From assembly GCF_002072185.1 (NCBI RefSeq), contig NZ_MVIW01000005.1, forward strand, positions 1 to 64,000: a stretch of 64,000 bases of DNA, written 5' to 3'. Within the stretch, counting starts at the first letter, position 1. Each line of letters starts with the position of its first letter. Positions 37,819 to 46,811 of this stretch are shown here, piece after piece. The notes beneath the pieces were generated by a model. The model searched no databases, was not told the DNA's origin, and saw nothing but the letters and a program-made list of their open reading frames with translations. The DNA is from Actinomyces denticolens. GTDB taxonomy: Bacteria > Actinomycetota > Actinomycetes > Actinomycetales > Actinomycetaceae. The position numbers and the translations under genes are program-made.

Positions 37819-39297
37819 ATGACTGAGCACACAGAGCCGACCCGGGCAGCGGGCCCGGGCGAGCCGGCCGGGGTCGGCGCGCCGCCCTCCTCGGAACGCG
37901 TTTTCGAGGCCGACGAGATCTTCTTCTCCACCACCGACGCGGCCGGTCGCATCCGCCGCGCCAACTCGATCTTCATGCGCCTGTCCGGCTACCCGCGCGG
38001 GGCGCTCGTGGGCCGGGCCCACAACGTGGTGCGCCACCCCGTCATGCCCGCAGGGCTCTTCCGCGGGGTGTGGGAGGACATCGAGGCCGGCCACGCCGCC
38101 AGCGCCTACATCACCAACCGGGCCTCCGACGGCGGGCACTACCGGGTCTTCGCCACCATCGTCCCCTCGGGCAGCGGCTACCTGTCCATCCGCACCCTCC
38201 CCCAGCTCACCGAGCAGCGCGACGCCTTCGAGCGGGCCTTCGAGCGGGTGAGGGAGGTCGAGGCGGTCTCGGCCGCCGGCGGTTCGACCCGGCGGGAGGT
38301 CGCCGCCGCGGGGCAGGCGGCGCTGAGCCGCGAGCTGGAGGCGCTGGGGTATGAATCGACGGTCGATTTCACCCGGCGGGCCGTGGCCTCCGAGGTGGCC
38401 GCGCTCGTGGCCGCCGGGGTCGGCATCCCGAGCGCGGAGGGGGCTGAGGGGCCAGTGGCCCGCGTGCTGTCGGAGATGCATGCGATCGAGGAGGCCACCG
38501 GTGGCCACCTCGCCCTCCTCGACGAGCTCGCCCGCCTCGTGCGCCTCCTGGAGCGCCGGGCCACCGATATCCGGGCGCTCTCGACGAGGCTGTCCGAGCT
38601 GCGCGCCGCCCTGCGCGCCACGCGCGACGAGGTCGCGCACCTCGGCGCTTCGCGGCCCGGTACGTCGAGGCCCGATGCGGGCAAGGATGCCAGTGCCGGC
38701 GCCATGAGCGCGGGCGCCGGTGCCACGGGCTTCGAGGAGCGCTACCGGAGGGTCGACGCCCTCGTCCTGGAATGCGCCGAGGAGCTGCGACCCCTGGCCG
38801 GGCAGGTCTCCGAACTGCGCGGCGATGCCTACTCCGTGCGCTTCGCCATCGCCCTCATGCGACTGCACAACCTCGCCTCGGGGTTCTTCGCGGCCCAGAT
38901 CCTGGCCGGGGATGATGACGTGGCTGAGAACGACGCCGTCGGCTCCCTCGAGGAGTTGACGAGCGCCCTGAGCGAGGGCATCTCGCGGCTCACCGATCAC
39001 CGGGCCCTGCTGGAGGCCCGGCGCGAGCTCGTCGGCGGGGAGCTCGACGCCGTCGCCGAGGAGCTCACGGCCACGCGCGGCCCGCTCACCGAGCTCCTGG
39101 CCGAGGCCGCCGCGGCGGGCGCGGGGGAGAGCGAGGCGGTGCGGAGGGCCTCCACGCTCCTCGAGGACGGCTTCCCCGAGGCGCGCGACCTGGCGGATCT
39201 GGCCGGCGCCATCCGCGATCTGGAGATCCCCATGCTGGCCGCCGAGATCCAGGAGCGCATCACCGCCGTGCGGCGCGCCCTGGCCGAGCTGCGCTGA
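37819..39297 (+). CDS. Aer-type PAS domain protein with coiled-coil tail, no signalling output domain
   Basis: A 492-aa protein; the ATG at 37819 has GGAGGAG upstream. Residues about 35-150 form an aerotaxis-type PAS domain: FFSTTDAAGRIRRANSIFMRLSGYPRGALVGRAHNVVRHPVMPAGLFRGVWEDI. The RHPxMP part is diagnostic of Aer-like PAS. The remaining ~340 residues are long Ala/Glu/Leu/Arg-rich helices and probable coiled coils. No membrane helix and no methyl-accepting signalling hairpin is visible. Aer homologues sense redox through FAD and feed CheA. No chemotaxis gene is present, so the partner is unknown. Confidence 0.75.
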   Translation: MTEHTEPTRAAGPGEPAGVGAPPSSERVFEADEIFFSTTDAAGRIRRANSIFMRLSGYPRGALVGRAHNVVRHPVMPAGLFRGVWEDIEAGHAASAYITNRASDGGHYRVFATIVPSGSGYLSIRTLPQLTEQRDAFERAFERVREVEAVSAAGGSTRREVAAAGQAALSRELEALGYESTVDFTRRAVASEVAALVAAGVGIPSAEGAEGPVARVLSEMHAIEEATGGHLALLDELARLVRLLERRATDIRALSTRLSELRAALRATRDEVAHLGASRPGTSRPDAGKDASAGAMSAGAGATGFEERYRRVDALVLECAEELRPLAGQVSELRGDAYSVRFAIALMRLHNLASGFFAAQILAGDDDVAENDAVGSLEELTSALSEGISRLTDHRALLEARRELVGGELDAVAEELTATRGPLTELLAEAAAAGAGESEAVRRASTLLEDGFPEARDLADLAGAIRDLEIPMLAAEIQERITAVRRALAELR

Positions 39298-39314
39298 GTC
39301 GCGCTGAGCGTCGA

Positions 39315-39428
39315 CTAGCGCTTTTCGCGCTGACAGGTGCGGAAATCACCGACTGGTGCGGGCAGGACGCTCCACTCGGTGCGGATGGCACTGCTCGGGG
39401 CGAACCGCACCACTGGAGAGGGGCTCGT
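39315..39428 (-). repeat. Family A 19-bp tandem array, locus A3
   Basis: Six units of 19 bp fill the whole gap between the PAS gene and the ABC permease. Plus-strand starts: CTAGCGCTT, CAGGTGCGG, CTGGTGCGG, CCACTCGGT, CTGCTCGGG, CCACTGGAG. It ends 2 bp from the permease stop. In sense, the last unit is the hairpin AGCGC-GAAAA-GCGCT. Confidence 0.85.
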
Positions 39429-39430
39429 CG

Positions 39431-40123
39431 CTATGCCGGTGCCGGTGCGGCGGCGGGGACCACTCGCAGGCGCCGCCACCCCAGTGCCCCGCTGACCACG
39501 AGGAGAACCGCCGTGTAGATCACCGCGTGCGCGATGCCTCTGGCGAGCGTGCCGGAGGCGTCCGCCACGGGCCCGACGGCGAGGCTCGCCAGTTCGCGGG
39601 CGGACCACAGGGGCAGGACCCGGGTCCACGTCTCCTGCGGGTCCACGAGGAGCTGGACCGCCATGACTCCGATGAGCAGGAGCGCCCCTTCCAGGTCGCG
39701 GGGTACGAGCGCTGCCACGAGCGCGCCCAGCGGTGCCGCGACGGTGGCGCCCAGGAGCAGGAGGGGGAGCACCGCCGTCGGCCGCTCGAGGGAGCCGCCG
39801 ATCGTCGTGATCGCGACGATCGAATAGGCGCAGGAGAGTGCCCAGCCCAGGGCCAGGACGGCCAGGAGACGGCCGGCGAGCAGGGCCAGGGGCGGTGCCC
39901 CGGCCACGGCGAGGCGGCGGTCGATGCCGCGCGATGAGACATGGGTGAACAGGGCGAGCGTCGCCACCGCCCATCCCAGGCCCATGGAGAGCAGGCGCAG
40001 CGCCGTCCAGTGCGTGTCCATGCGCACCGCGAAGAACGCCAGGGGGAGCAGGCAGGTGAGGGACAGGGCGGCACGGCGCCGCAGGAGCTCGACCACGGTG
40101 GTCCGGGCGACGAGCAGGATCAT
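39431..40123 (-). CDS. ABC exporter permease subunit
   Basis: A 230-aa protein; ATG 40123 has GAGGAGG upstream and overlaps the ATPase gene by 4 bases. About six hydrophobic segments are present (LTCLLPLAFFAV, LLSMGLGWAVATLALFTHV, LLAGRLLAVLALGWALSCAYSIV, VLPLLLLGATVAAPLGALVAAL, LLLIGVMAVQLLV, AVIYTAVLLVVSGALGW). It is the membrane half of a small ABC-2-like exporter with the ATPase next door. The substrate is unknown; PadR control suggests a drug, peptide or lipid. Confidence 0.75.
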   Translation of the reverse strand: MILLVARTTVVELLRRRAALSLTCLLPLAFFAVRMDTHWTALRLLSMGLGWAVATLALFTHVSSRGIDRRLAVAGAPPLALLAGRLLAVLALGWALSCAYSIVAITTIGGSLERPTAVLPLLLLGATVAAPLGALVAALVPRDLEGALLLIGVMAVQLLVDPQETWTRVLPLWSARELASLAVGPVADASGTLARGIAHAVIYTAVLLVVSGALGWRRLRVVPAAAPAPA

Positions 40124-41037
40124 GATGCGGCCTCCTCGTGGGATCCGGGGTGGGCGGGGCGGGGGTGGGCTCCGGCGTGCTCGGCGTCCTGGGCGCTCTC
40201 GGGGCTGGGGAGCTCGATGACGCGGTCGACATGGTCGAGGTCGCGCAGCAGGTGGGTGACGAGGAGGATCCCCGCCCCGCTCGAGCGCCAGGCCTCCACG
40301 AGTCCCCAGAGCTCCTCGTAGGCCAGGGAGTCGAAACCCTGGTAGGGCTCGTCGAGGAGGAGCAGGTCCGGGGAGTCGATCTGGGCCAGGGCGAGATTGA
40401 GTTTCTGCTGCGTCCCGCCCGAGAGCGTGCCGGCGGTATGCGCACCCCGCGCGCGCCATCCCAGGCCGGCGAGCAGGCCGTGGCCGACGGCGACCGCGCG
40501 GCGCGCCGTCATGCCCCGGGCGGCGCCGAAGAGCCGGCAGTGCTCATCGACGGTGAGCAGCGGGGCCAGGGCGTGCGACTGGGGCGCGTAACCGAAGCGG
40601 GGCGCGCGCTCGACTCGGCCCGCGCTGGGGCGCAGGATTCCGGCGCAGATCTGGAGCAACGTGGACTTGCCGGCCCCATTGGCGCCGACGACGGCCACGA
40701 CCTCCCCGCGTCGCACCTCGAGGTCGATGGCCGTGAGGACCGGGCGGCGGGACCGCGTGGCGCTCACGCCGTCGAGCCGGAGCACCACTTCGCCGGGAAT
40801 GGAGGGCAGGGGCGCGGGCCGTGAACCGCAGCGCAGGGCAGCGACGAGCTCACGGGCATAGACCGTGGCGGGGCCGAAGAGCGATTCAGGCGGAGCGGCG
40901 GCCTCGCTGCGCGCGGAGTCGACGGCGTCGTCGCAGGCGGAGGTGGGGAGACCGAGGGCGGCGAGCTCGGCTCGCAGGGTGGAGTACCAGGAGGCGTGGG
41001 GGTCGTGCGGGGTGTCGCCCATGCCCCGGGAGGTCAT
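40120..41037 (-). CDS. ABC transporter ATPase with N-terminal HAAS-like extension
   Basis: A 305-aa protein. Residues about 90-285 are the ATPase: Walker A VVGANGAGKSTLLQICAG, signature TLSGGTQQKLNLALAQI, Walker B LLLLDEPYQGFD, and H-loop LLVTHLL. Residues about 15-70 (YSTLRAELAALGLPTSACDDAVDSARSEA...LVAALRC) resemble HAAS-type helical domains, which in other bacteria are encoded beside PadR regulators on membrane proteins. Here the domain seems fused to the ATPase. Starts and stops overlap by 4 bases on both sides (padR-ATPase-permease). Confidence 0.82.
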   Translation of the reverse strand: MTSRGMGDTPHDPHASWYSTLRAELAALGLPTSACDDAVDSARSEAAAPPESLFGPATVYARELVAALRCGSRPAPLPSIPGEVVLRLDGVSATRSRRPVLTAIDLEVRRGEVVAVVGANGAGKSTLLQICAGILRPSAGRVERAPRFGYAPQSHALAPLLTVDEHCRLFGAARGMTARRAVAVGHGLLAGLGWRARGAHTAGTLSGGTQQKLNLALAQIDSPDLLLLDEPYQGFDSLAYEELWGLVEAWRSSGAGILLVTHLLRDLDHVDRVIELPSPESAQDAEHAGAHPRPAHPGSHEEAAS

Positions 41038-41420
41038 GAGAACCCCTTGGTGCCGTGCTCGGGGCCGGGGGTGCTTCCCGGGCGGGCGGGGTCGGTGGGG
41101 TCCTGGCCCATGATGGTGCCGACCGCCCGGCTGAAAGCGGCCCAGTCCTCGCGGTGGGAGGCGAGGGCTACCCGCCCGGCGGCGGTGATCTCGAAGTACT
41201 TGCGCGCGGGCCCGGCGGTGGAGGGCTGCCAGGACGCCGTGATGAGACCCTGCTTCTCCAGGCGCATGAGCGCGGGGTAGAGGGTTCCGCCGGGGATCGT
41301 GCCGAGGCCCGCGGCGTCGAGGCGCTGGGCCAGGGCCAGGCCGTAGTCCGGGGCGGCCTCGAGGAGGGACAGGAGGCAGGGGGCGAGGAAGCCGTGGAGT
41401 ATCTGCGTTGGTGGTACCAT
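41034..41420 (-). CDS. PadR-family transcriptional regulator
   Basis: A 128-aa protein with the PadR winged helix: LLSLLEAAPDYGLALAQRLDAAGLGTIPGGTLYPALMRLEKQGLITASWQP, then KYFEITAAGRVALASHREDW. TLYPALxRLExxGLI is the family signature. It heads a three-gene operon with the ABC subunits and would repress it. The upstream DNA (41421-41460) is A/T-rich, with CTAGAAAGAC and GTCTAG half-sites as possible operator. No Shine-Dalgarno is clear, so the transcript may be leaderless. Confidence 0.9.
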   Translation of the reverse strand: MVPPTQILHGFLAPCLLSLLEAAPDYGLALAQRLDAAGLGTIPGGTLYPALMRLEKQGLITASWQPSTAGPARKYFEITAAGRVALASHREDWAAFSRAVGTIMGQDPTDPARPGSTPGPEHGTKGFS

Positions 41421-41652
41421 GCTAGAAAGACTACCTAGTTAGAAGAGAATCTGTCTAGATCTGGCCTGCGGTGATATTGAGAAAGTGCGGATATAAGGGA
41501 TGTTTGGGCGTGCAGTGCCGGGTGCGCCGGGCGTCGGTGCTCGTCCCCGGCCCCGGTGGTCGCGTCCATCGCCTCAGGGCCCGTCCTCAGCGCGACCTGC
41601 TGCTGGGCGTGGGGTGAGCGTTGGGAGGGCTGTGGTGCTCGGAGGGCTTCGA
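41421..41652. promoter_or_regulatory. padR promoter/operator region
   Basis: This gap before array A4 starts with an A/T-rich stretch. Read on the minus strand, TAACTAGGTAGTCT just before the padR ATG offers a -10-like hexamer. Repeated CTAG motifs (41422, 41435, 41455) are palindromic and spaced 13-20 bp, as expected for an autoregulatory PadR operator. The rest shows no gene. Confidence 0.45.
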
Positions 41653-41785
41653 CAGGTGCTTTCCGCACTGACCGGCGCGGAAAACACCGACTGGTGCGGG
41701 CAGGACGCTCCACTCGGTGCGGATGGCACTGCTCAGGGTGGATGGCGCCATCCGGGGGTGGTGGCACCGCTCGGTTGGACGGCGC
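41653..41785 (-). repeat. Family A 19-bp tandem array, locus A4
   Basis: Seven units in perfect 19-bp register (plus-strand starts CAGGTGCTT, CCGGCGCGG, CTGGTGCGG, CCACTCGGT, CTGCTCAGG, CCATCCGGG, CCGCTCGGT). It lies 49 bp past the stop of the AbiEi-like gene in that gene's sense direction. Confidence 0.85.
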
Positions 41786-41834
41786 AGGGCGTCGGCGGCT
41801 CCCGAACGGCACCGGCGGAGGGGCGCCGCCCGGG

Positions 41835-42800
41835 TCAGACGCGCAGCGGCCATGGCGCGGGCATCTGCTCCAGGCCGGCTCTGACCAGGCGCTCGATCAT
41901 CGCCGCGCCGTCGTGATACCACGCGTCGGCCCAGCCCCACCGCCGCACCTTGACGCCGTGCAGGTCCTCGAGGTCGTTCTGCCGGGCCTTCTCATCGAGC
42001 AGCACCGCCCGCGGGTCCTTCCCGAAGGACGCGGCGTTGTACTTGATCCTGCCGTCGTACTCGCCGACCAGGTTGATCGAGGACCAGAAGAAGTCGACGC
42101 GCACCACCCGGCCCCCGGCGTCGAGCACGTACTGCAGGACCGGACGCGGTAGGCGCCCCTGCCATTGGCGCACCCGCGACACGGACTCGCCCGGCGACTC
42201 GGAACGCTCGTCGGCCAGGCCGAGGGCGGTCCGCGCGGTGCGCAGCCCCCGGCTGCCGGCCGGGATCCGCTCCAGCGCCCCCTGGATCTCCTCCCAGACG
42301 CACAGCTCCTCGTGAAGGGCGGCATCCATTGCGCACACGCCCGGGATGAGGCCGCCCCAGCGAGCGATATCGATGACGGTGTCCGCGACCGATGATAGGA
42401 GGAGGCCGTGGTTCTCCGCGATGCCCGTCAGCCCCTCCCTATGACGACGGTGCAGCAGTGTTGTCACGCCTCGCTGTCCGGAGACGCGCAGTGCCTCCAC
42501 TCGGCTCAGGCGCATCCCGACGACCGGCAGCCCGTGGGCGATCGCGGCCGAGGCTCCGATCAGGATCGTGCCCTGCTCGGTGCGCCGCACCGCTTCGATG
42601 AGAACCTCGTGCCGCTCTCGTGGCAGCATCGTCTCCCAGGCGGCCGCCTCCGTGTAGATGCCCGAGGCGATCCGTATCAGGCCATTGATCCGTTCGGGGT
42701 GCCGGGGGCCGTTGTCCAGGGTCGCCGTCTCCCTGGCGATCACGATGACCGGCGCTGGTGGGGAAATGAGCCGGGCGGGTCCCGGCTGGGCTGCGTTCAT
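41835..42800 (-). CDS. AbiEi-like protein with C-terminal endonuclease-like domain
   Basis: A 321-aa protein from ATG 42800 (MNAAQPGPARLISPP); longer frames run into repeat A5 and were rejected. The N-terminal half resembles AbiEi-type antitoxin/regulator proteins: LIRIASGIYTEAAAWETMLPRERHEV...ILIGASAAIAHGLPVVG. The C-terminal ~100 residues resemble DUF559/Vsr-type restriction folds: VLDAGGRVVRVDFFWSSINLVGEYDGRIKY, then DEKARQNDLEDLHGVKVRRWGWAD. VDFFW plus EYDGRIKY fits a PD-(D/E)xK site. This actinobacterial fusion is common; its function, possibly defence, is unproven. It is flanked by arrays A4 and A5. Confidence 0.7.
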   Translation of the reverse strand: MNAAQPGPARLISPPAPVIVIARETATLDNGPRHPERINGLIRIASGIYTEAAAWETMLPRERHEVLIEAVRRTEQGTILIGASAAIAHGLPVVGMRLSRVEALRVSGQRGVTTLLHRRHREGLTGIAENHGLLLSSVADTVIDIARWGGLIPGVCAMDAALHEELCVWEEIQGALERIPAGSRGLRTARTALGLADERSESPGESVSRVRQWQGRLPRPVLQYVLDAGGRVVRVDFFWSSINLVGEYDGRIKYNAASFGKDPRAVLLDEKARQNDLEDLHGVKVRRWGWADAWYHDGAAMIERLVRAGLEQMPAPWPLRV

Positions 42801-42977
42801 GGAGTCGAGCGTGCGACGTCGCCCACGGCCCCCGGGGATCCGTTCCCCAGGAGCTGGCCGGGAGCGCGCGCGGCGCACCCTGTGGTTCCCGATCCGCCGC
42901 AGCCAGTGCCCCGTAACGATGGAGGTCTTTATGAGATCGGGCGCATAGCGGCCGGGCGACGTCGATCGCGATGCCCA

Positions 42978-43114
42978 CTGGTGCGTTTCGCACCGACTGG
43001 TGCGGAAATCACCGACTGGTGCGGGTAGGACGCACCACTGGGTGCGGGTAGGACGCACCACTGGGTGCGGGTGGCACCGCTCGGGGCGGGCAGCATCATC
43101 CAGGGCGGGCGCGC
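42978..43114 (-). repeat. Family A 19-bp tandem array, locus A5
   Basis: Seven units, six of 19 bp and one of 23 bp that duplicates the GGGTAGGACGCACCACT segment. It ends 4 bp from the stop of the rRNA methyltransferase gene. In sense, the final unit is the perfect hairpin GGTGCG-AAA-CGCACC, and another is GGTGC-CACCC-GCACC. Confidence 0.87.
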
Positions 43115-43118
43115 CGCC

Positions 43119-44474
43119 TCATCTCGTGAGTTCGACGAGCACCTCGGCGTGCGTGGTGTGGGGGAACATGTCGAACAGGCGGGCGCGGCGCACCCGCAAC
43201 GACGGCATCCGCGCCAGATCGTCGGCGAGCGTCATCGGATTGCAGGAGGAGTACAGCACCCGCCCCACTCCCGAGGCCTCGATCCCCTCAGCCAGTTCCT
43301 CCCCGATGCCGCGCCTCGGCGGGTTGACGATGAGGAGATCCGGCAGCCCGCCGAGCTCGCGCGCCTCCGAGGGATCGAGGACGCGGGCATCGCCCGCCTC
43401 GAATCGCACCCGACCAGGAGGCAGCCCCGCGAGCGCCGCCGAGGCCCGTGCGCCGTCGATCGCCGACGCCGAGAGCTCCATCCCGAGCACGCTCAGCCCG
43501 GTCGCGCCCGGCCCCGGCGCATCGTCGCCCCTAGCTCCTCCTGCGAGCGCCAGCGCGAATCCGCCCACTCCGCAGAACAGGTCCCATGCCCGCCGCACCG
43601 GGCCGGCGCCGACGGGTACGTCGACCGCCCAGTCGCGCGCTGTCGCGTACAACGCCTCAGTCACGGCGGTGTTCGTCTGGAAGAAGGCTCGCGTCGGCAG
43701 GTGGAGTGCCAGCTCTCGCGGGGCGGATGCCGCTTGCCTTCCCGATGCCGTTCGCGCCCCGCCCGGCAGCGACAGGCGCATGAGCAGGCTGTCCTCCTCG
43801 GTGAGCACGATCTCCTCATCCCCCTCCAGAATCGCCTGGTGGATGGGCTGGATATTCGCGCTGGCCACGGCGAGCGTCGGCAGGAGCCCCCGCAGACGCG
43901 TCAGTCCCTCCCGCAGGCGTCCCACCAGGCGCCGGCTGCGCAGGACGAAGCGGACCATGAGATCGCCGTCAGGGGAGGCGGTGACCAGGAGGTGCTTGAG
44001 CTCACCGCGCCGCTCGGGGATGGAGTAGGGCTCCAGGCCCGCCCAGCCGATGAAGCCCGCGAGCACCGGCAGGGCCTCCTCGATCACCGGCGCATGGAGA
44101 GGGCAGGAGCGCAGGTCGACGGCGCCGCCCCAGCGATCCGCCAGGCCCAGGATCGGAGCGTCCGCCGTCCCGCTGACCGCCATCTTCGCCTTGTTGCGGA
44201 AGTGCGAGGGCTCGCTCATGGCCGGGGGCTCCCAGGCGGCGTCGGGCACATGGGCACCCAGTCGCCGGGCGACGGCGTCCTGCTTGGCCGCCAGCTGAGC
44301 CTCCAGCGCCGTGTCCATCCGCGGGCAGGATCGGCAGGCGCCCGAGTCGTGCAGCGCGCACGAGGCTCCCGACGGTGTCGCCGGTGAGGGCGGCGCATCC
44401 GGTTCGAGGGCGCCGACAACATGGTCGGCAATGCGGTCGATGGGCACGCCCGAGGATATCCCGGCCGCCGGCAT
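43119..44474 (-). CDS. 23S rRNA (uracil-C5)-methyltransferase, RlmC/RumB-like
   Basis: About 451 aa from ATG 44474; a GTG at 44447 is an alternative and the true start is uncertain. An iron-sulfur motif [12 protein letters not shown] lies near residue 45, with the fourth Cys in DLRSCPLH. The middle has [19 protein letters not shown] and the SAM site [33 protein letters not shown] and [15 protein letters not shown] carry the catalytic Cys of the TrmA/RlmC/RlmD family. It methylates uracil C5 in 23S rRNA. It is divergent from ispF, 79 bp apart. Confidence 0.85.
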   Translation of the reverse strand: MPAAGISSGVPIDRIADHVVGALEPDAPPSPATPSGASCALHDSGACRSCPRMDTALEAQLAAKQDAVARRLGAHVPDAAWEPPAMSEPSHFRNKAKMAVSGTADAPILGLADRWGGAVDLRSCPLHAPVIEEALPVLAGFIGWAGLEPYSIPERRGELKHLLVTASPDGDLMVRFVLRSRRLVGRLREGLTRLRGLLPTLAVASANIQPIHQAILEGDEEIVLTEEDSLLMRLSLPGGARTASGRQAASAPRELALHLPTRAFFQTNTAVTEALYATARDWAVDVPVGAGPVRRAWDLFCGVGGFALALAGGARGDDAPGPGATGLSVLGMELSASAIDGARASAALAGLPPGRVRFEAGDARVLDPSEARELGGLPDLLIVNPPRRGIGEELAEGIEASGVGRVLYSSCNPMTLADDLARMPSLRVRRARLFDMFPHTTHAEVLVELTR

Positions 44475-44553
44475 CGAAGTCGGTATCGAAGCCGATGCCC
44501 GAGCCGACTCCGCTGGTCTCGCCGGCCCCGCCCGCGCGCGGCACACTGCTCCT

Positions 44554-45108
44554 ATGAATCCATCCGACGCCACGCCCAGCGCCCCGCCCGCCCCCGCCGC
44601 GGCCCCCCTCGTCCTCCCGCGCACCGGGATCGGCACCGACGTCCACGCCTTCGCCGCCCCCGGCTCCGGCACCCCCCTGCGCCTGGCCTGCCTGGACTGG
44701 CCCGGCGAGGTCGGGCTGGCGGGGCACTCCGACGGCGACGTCGTCGCCCACGCCTGCTGCGACGCCCTCTTCTCCGCCGCCGCCCTGGGCGATCTCGGCT
44801 CCAACTTCGGCACCGCCGAGCCGCAGTGGAAGGGCGCGGCGGGCAGTGCGCTCCTGGCCGAGGCGGCACGGCGCGTGCGGGCCGCCGGCTTCGAGATCGG
44901 CAATATCGCCGTCCAGATCGTCGGCGAGCGCCCCCGAATCGCCCCCCGCATGGCCGAGGCCACTGCGGCGCTCAGCCGGGCCGTTGCAGCGCCCGTCCAC
45001 TTCTCCGCCACCACCACCGACCACCTCGGCTTCCTCGGCCGGGCCGAGGGGCTCCTCGCCATCGCCACCGCCCTCGTCTACCCCGTCGACCCGTCCGCGC
45101 GCCCTTGA
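44554..45108 (+). CDS. ispF: 2-C-methyl-D-erythritol 2,4-cyclodiphosphate synthase
   Basis: A 184-aa protein; an Ala/Pro-rich head of ~22 residues precedes the standard domain. Zinc ligands are in [10 protein letters not shown] (Asp, His) and [44 protein letters not shown] and the cytidine-binding [20 protein letters not shown] complete the family pattern. It makes the cyclic diphosphate of the MEP isoprenoid pathway. ispD, often its neighbour, is absent. It is followed by a tandem repeat and cysS. Confidence 0.95.
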   Translation: MNPSDATPSAPPAPAAAPLVLPRTGIGTDVHAFAAPGSGTPLRLACLDWPGEVGLAGHSDGDVVAHACCDALFSAAALGDLGSNFGTAEPQWKGAAGSALLAEAARRVRAAGFEIGNIAVQIVGERPRIAPRMAEATAALSRAVAAPVHFSATTTDHLGFLGRAEGLLAIATALVYPVDPSARP

Positions 45109-45170
45109 CCCGGGCCGCCCCGACCCGAGCCGCCCGGGCCGCCCCGACCCGAGCCGCCCGGGCCGCCCCG
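45109..45170. repeat. 24-bp tandem repeat between ispF and cysS
   Basis: Two perfect copies and a 14-bp third copy of a 24-bp unit beginning CCCGGGCCGCCCCGACCC fill the gap after the ispF stop. The unit contains the CCCGGG palindrome also found at 15170. Confidence 0.75.
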
Positions 45171-45203
45171 CCCCTCGACGTGCCCACCGGATAGGCTGCC
45201 CCC

Positions 45204-46730
45204 GTGAGCACCGCGAGCACCACCGCCCCAGCATTGGCCCTGCGCCTGTACGACTCCGCCGCGCGCGATGTCGTCCCCCTGGCCCCTACCGTCACTCCCG
45301 GGGTGGTCGGCATCTACCTGTGCGGCGCCACTGTCCAGGGCTCCCCGCATATCGGCCACATGCGCTCCGGCATCGCCTTCGACGTGCTGCGCCGCTGGCT
45401 GGAGCGCTGCGGGCAGAAAGTCGTCCTCATCCGCAACGTCACCGACATCGACGACAAGATCCTGGCCAAGTCCGCCGCCGCCGAGCCTCCGGTTCAGTGG
45501 TGGGCGTGGGCGCAGCGCTTCGAGCGCGAGTTCGACGCCGCCTACCGCGCCCTGGGCATCGAGCCTCCCACCTACGAGCCGCGCGCCACCGGCCACATCC
45601 CCGAGATGATCGACCTCATCTCCCGCCTCATCGACGCCGGGCACGCCTACGTCGGCTCGCCCGGCAACGTCTACTTCGACGTCGCCTCCCTGCCCGACTA
45701 CGGCTCGCTGACCAACCAGCGCCCCGAGGACCTGGCCACCACGGAGGACGAGGCCCAGATCGACGCCGACGTCGAGGCGGACAAGCGCTCCCCGCGCGAC
45801 TTTGCCCTGTGGAAGGCCGCCAAGCCCGGCGAGCCCGGCGACGCCGCCTGGGACACCCCCTGGGGCCGCGGCCGCCCGGGCTGGCACCTGGAGTGCTCCG
45901 CCATGAGCCGGCGCTACCTGGGCGACGAGTTCGACATCCACGGCGGTGGCATCGACCTGCGGTTCCCCCATCATGAGAACGAGCAGGCCCAGTCTCACGG
46001 CGCCGGCTGGGGCTTCGCCCGCCACTGGGTCCACAACGCCTGGGTGACCGTCAAGGGCGAGAAGATGAGCAAGTCCCTGGGCAACTCGCTGGTCGTGTCC
46101 GAGCTGCTCAAGGCCTACCCGGCCCCCGTGCTGCGCCTGGCGCTGGGCACCGTCCACCACCGCTCCACGGTCGAGTTCTCCGAGGAGACCCTCGCCGACG
46201 CCGCCGGACTCTGGGAGCGCCTGGTCGGCGCGATCATCCGCGCGCTCGAGCTCCTCCCCGACGGGGCGGGCGGCCCGGTCGGCCCCGTGGACGCCCCCGC
46301 CCCCGAGCTGCGCTCGCGGCCCCTGCCGGGCGAGTTCACCGCGGCCATGGACGAGGACCTCAACCTCGCCGGGGCCATGGCCTGCGTCCACGCCGCCCTC
46401 AAGGCCCTCAACGCCGCACTCGCCGTCCCCTCCCCCGAGCCGACGGCGGTCGCCGTCGCGGCCCTGGATCTGCGAGCCATGCTCGACGTCCTCGGCCTCG
46501 ACCCCCTCTCCGAGCCCTGGAGGGCGGGCGCGCTCGGCGGCGCCGGGACCGATGGCTCCGACGCCGCCATGGGCGCCCTCGACCACCTCGTGACCGCGCT
46601 CCTCGATGAGCGCTCCGCCGCGCGCGCCGTCAAGGACTGGGCCCGCGCCGACTCCCTGCGCGACCAGCTCGCGGCGGCAGGCGTCGTCGTCGAGGACTCC
46701 GCGGGCGGCGCCCGCTGGCACCTCGCGTGA
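45204..46730 (+). CDS. cysS: Cysteinyl-tRNA synthetase
   Basis: A 508-aa class I synthetase with GTG start. [29 protein letters not shown] contains the zinc Cys and the HIGH motif. [10 protein letters not shown] and [20 protein letters not shown] hold the remaining zinc ligands, and [14 protein letters not shown] is the KMSKS loop. The C-terminal DALR helix bundle follows ([34 protein letters not shown]). It charges tRNA-Cys. Next gene rlmB is 81 bp away, as in many actinobacteria, where the cysS-rlmB order is conserved. Confidence 0.96.
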   Translation: MSTASTTAPALALRLYDSAARDVVPLAPTVTPGVVGIYLCGATVQGSPHIGHMRSGIAFDVLRRWLERCGQKVVLIRNVTDIDDKILAKSAAAEPPVQWWAWAQRFEREFDAAYRALGIEPPTYEPRATGHIPEMIDLISRLIDAGHAYVGSPGNVYFDVASLPDYGSLTNQRPEDLATTEDEAQIDADVEADKRSPRDFALWKAAKPGEPGDAAWDTPWGRGRPGWHLECSAMSRRYLGDEFDIHGGGIDLRFPHHENEQAQSHGAGWGFARHWVHNAWVTVKGEKMSKSLGNSLVVSELLKAYPAPVLRLALGTVHHRSTVEFSEETLADAAGLWERLVGAIIRALELLPDGAGGPVGPVDAPAPELRSRPLPGEFTAAMDEDLNLAGAMACVHAALKALNAALAVPSPEPTAVAVAALDLRAMLDVLGLDPLSEPWRAGALGGAGTDGSDAAMGALDHLVTALLDERSAARAVKDWARADSLRDQLAAAGVVVEDSAGGARWHLA

Positions 46731-46811
46731 CCACCGCCCGCCCCATCCCGGCCCGGGCGCGGATCGCCGCCCGCGCCACAACCCCACGAACCGCAGACAG
46801 GAGGGCACGCG

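Noticed and set aside
42801-43061. Longer AbiEi-like protein with start at 43061
   Set aside because: The extension translates repeat array A5 and low-complexity sequence. ATG 42800 begins the conserved part.
44475-45068. Extended N-terminus of the 23S rRNA methyltransferase reading through ispF
   Set aside because: It would overlap most of ispF on the opposite strand and adds residues not typical of the family.
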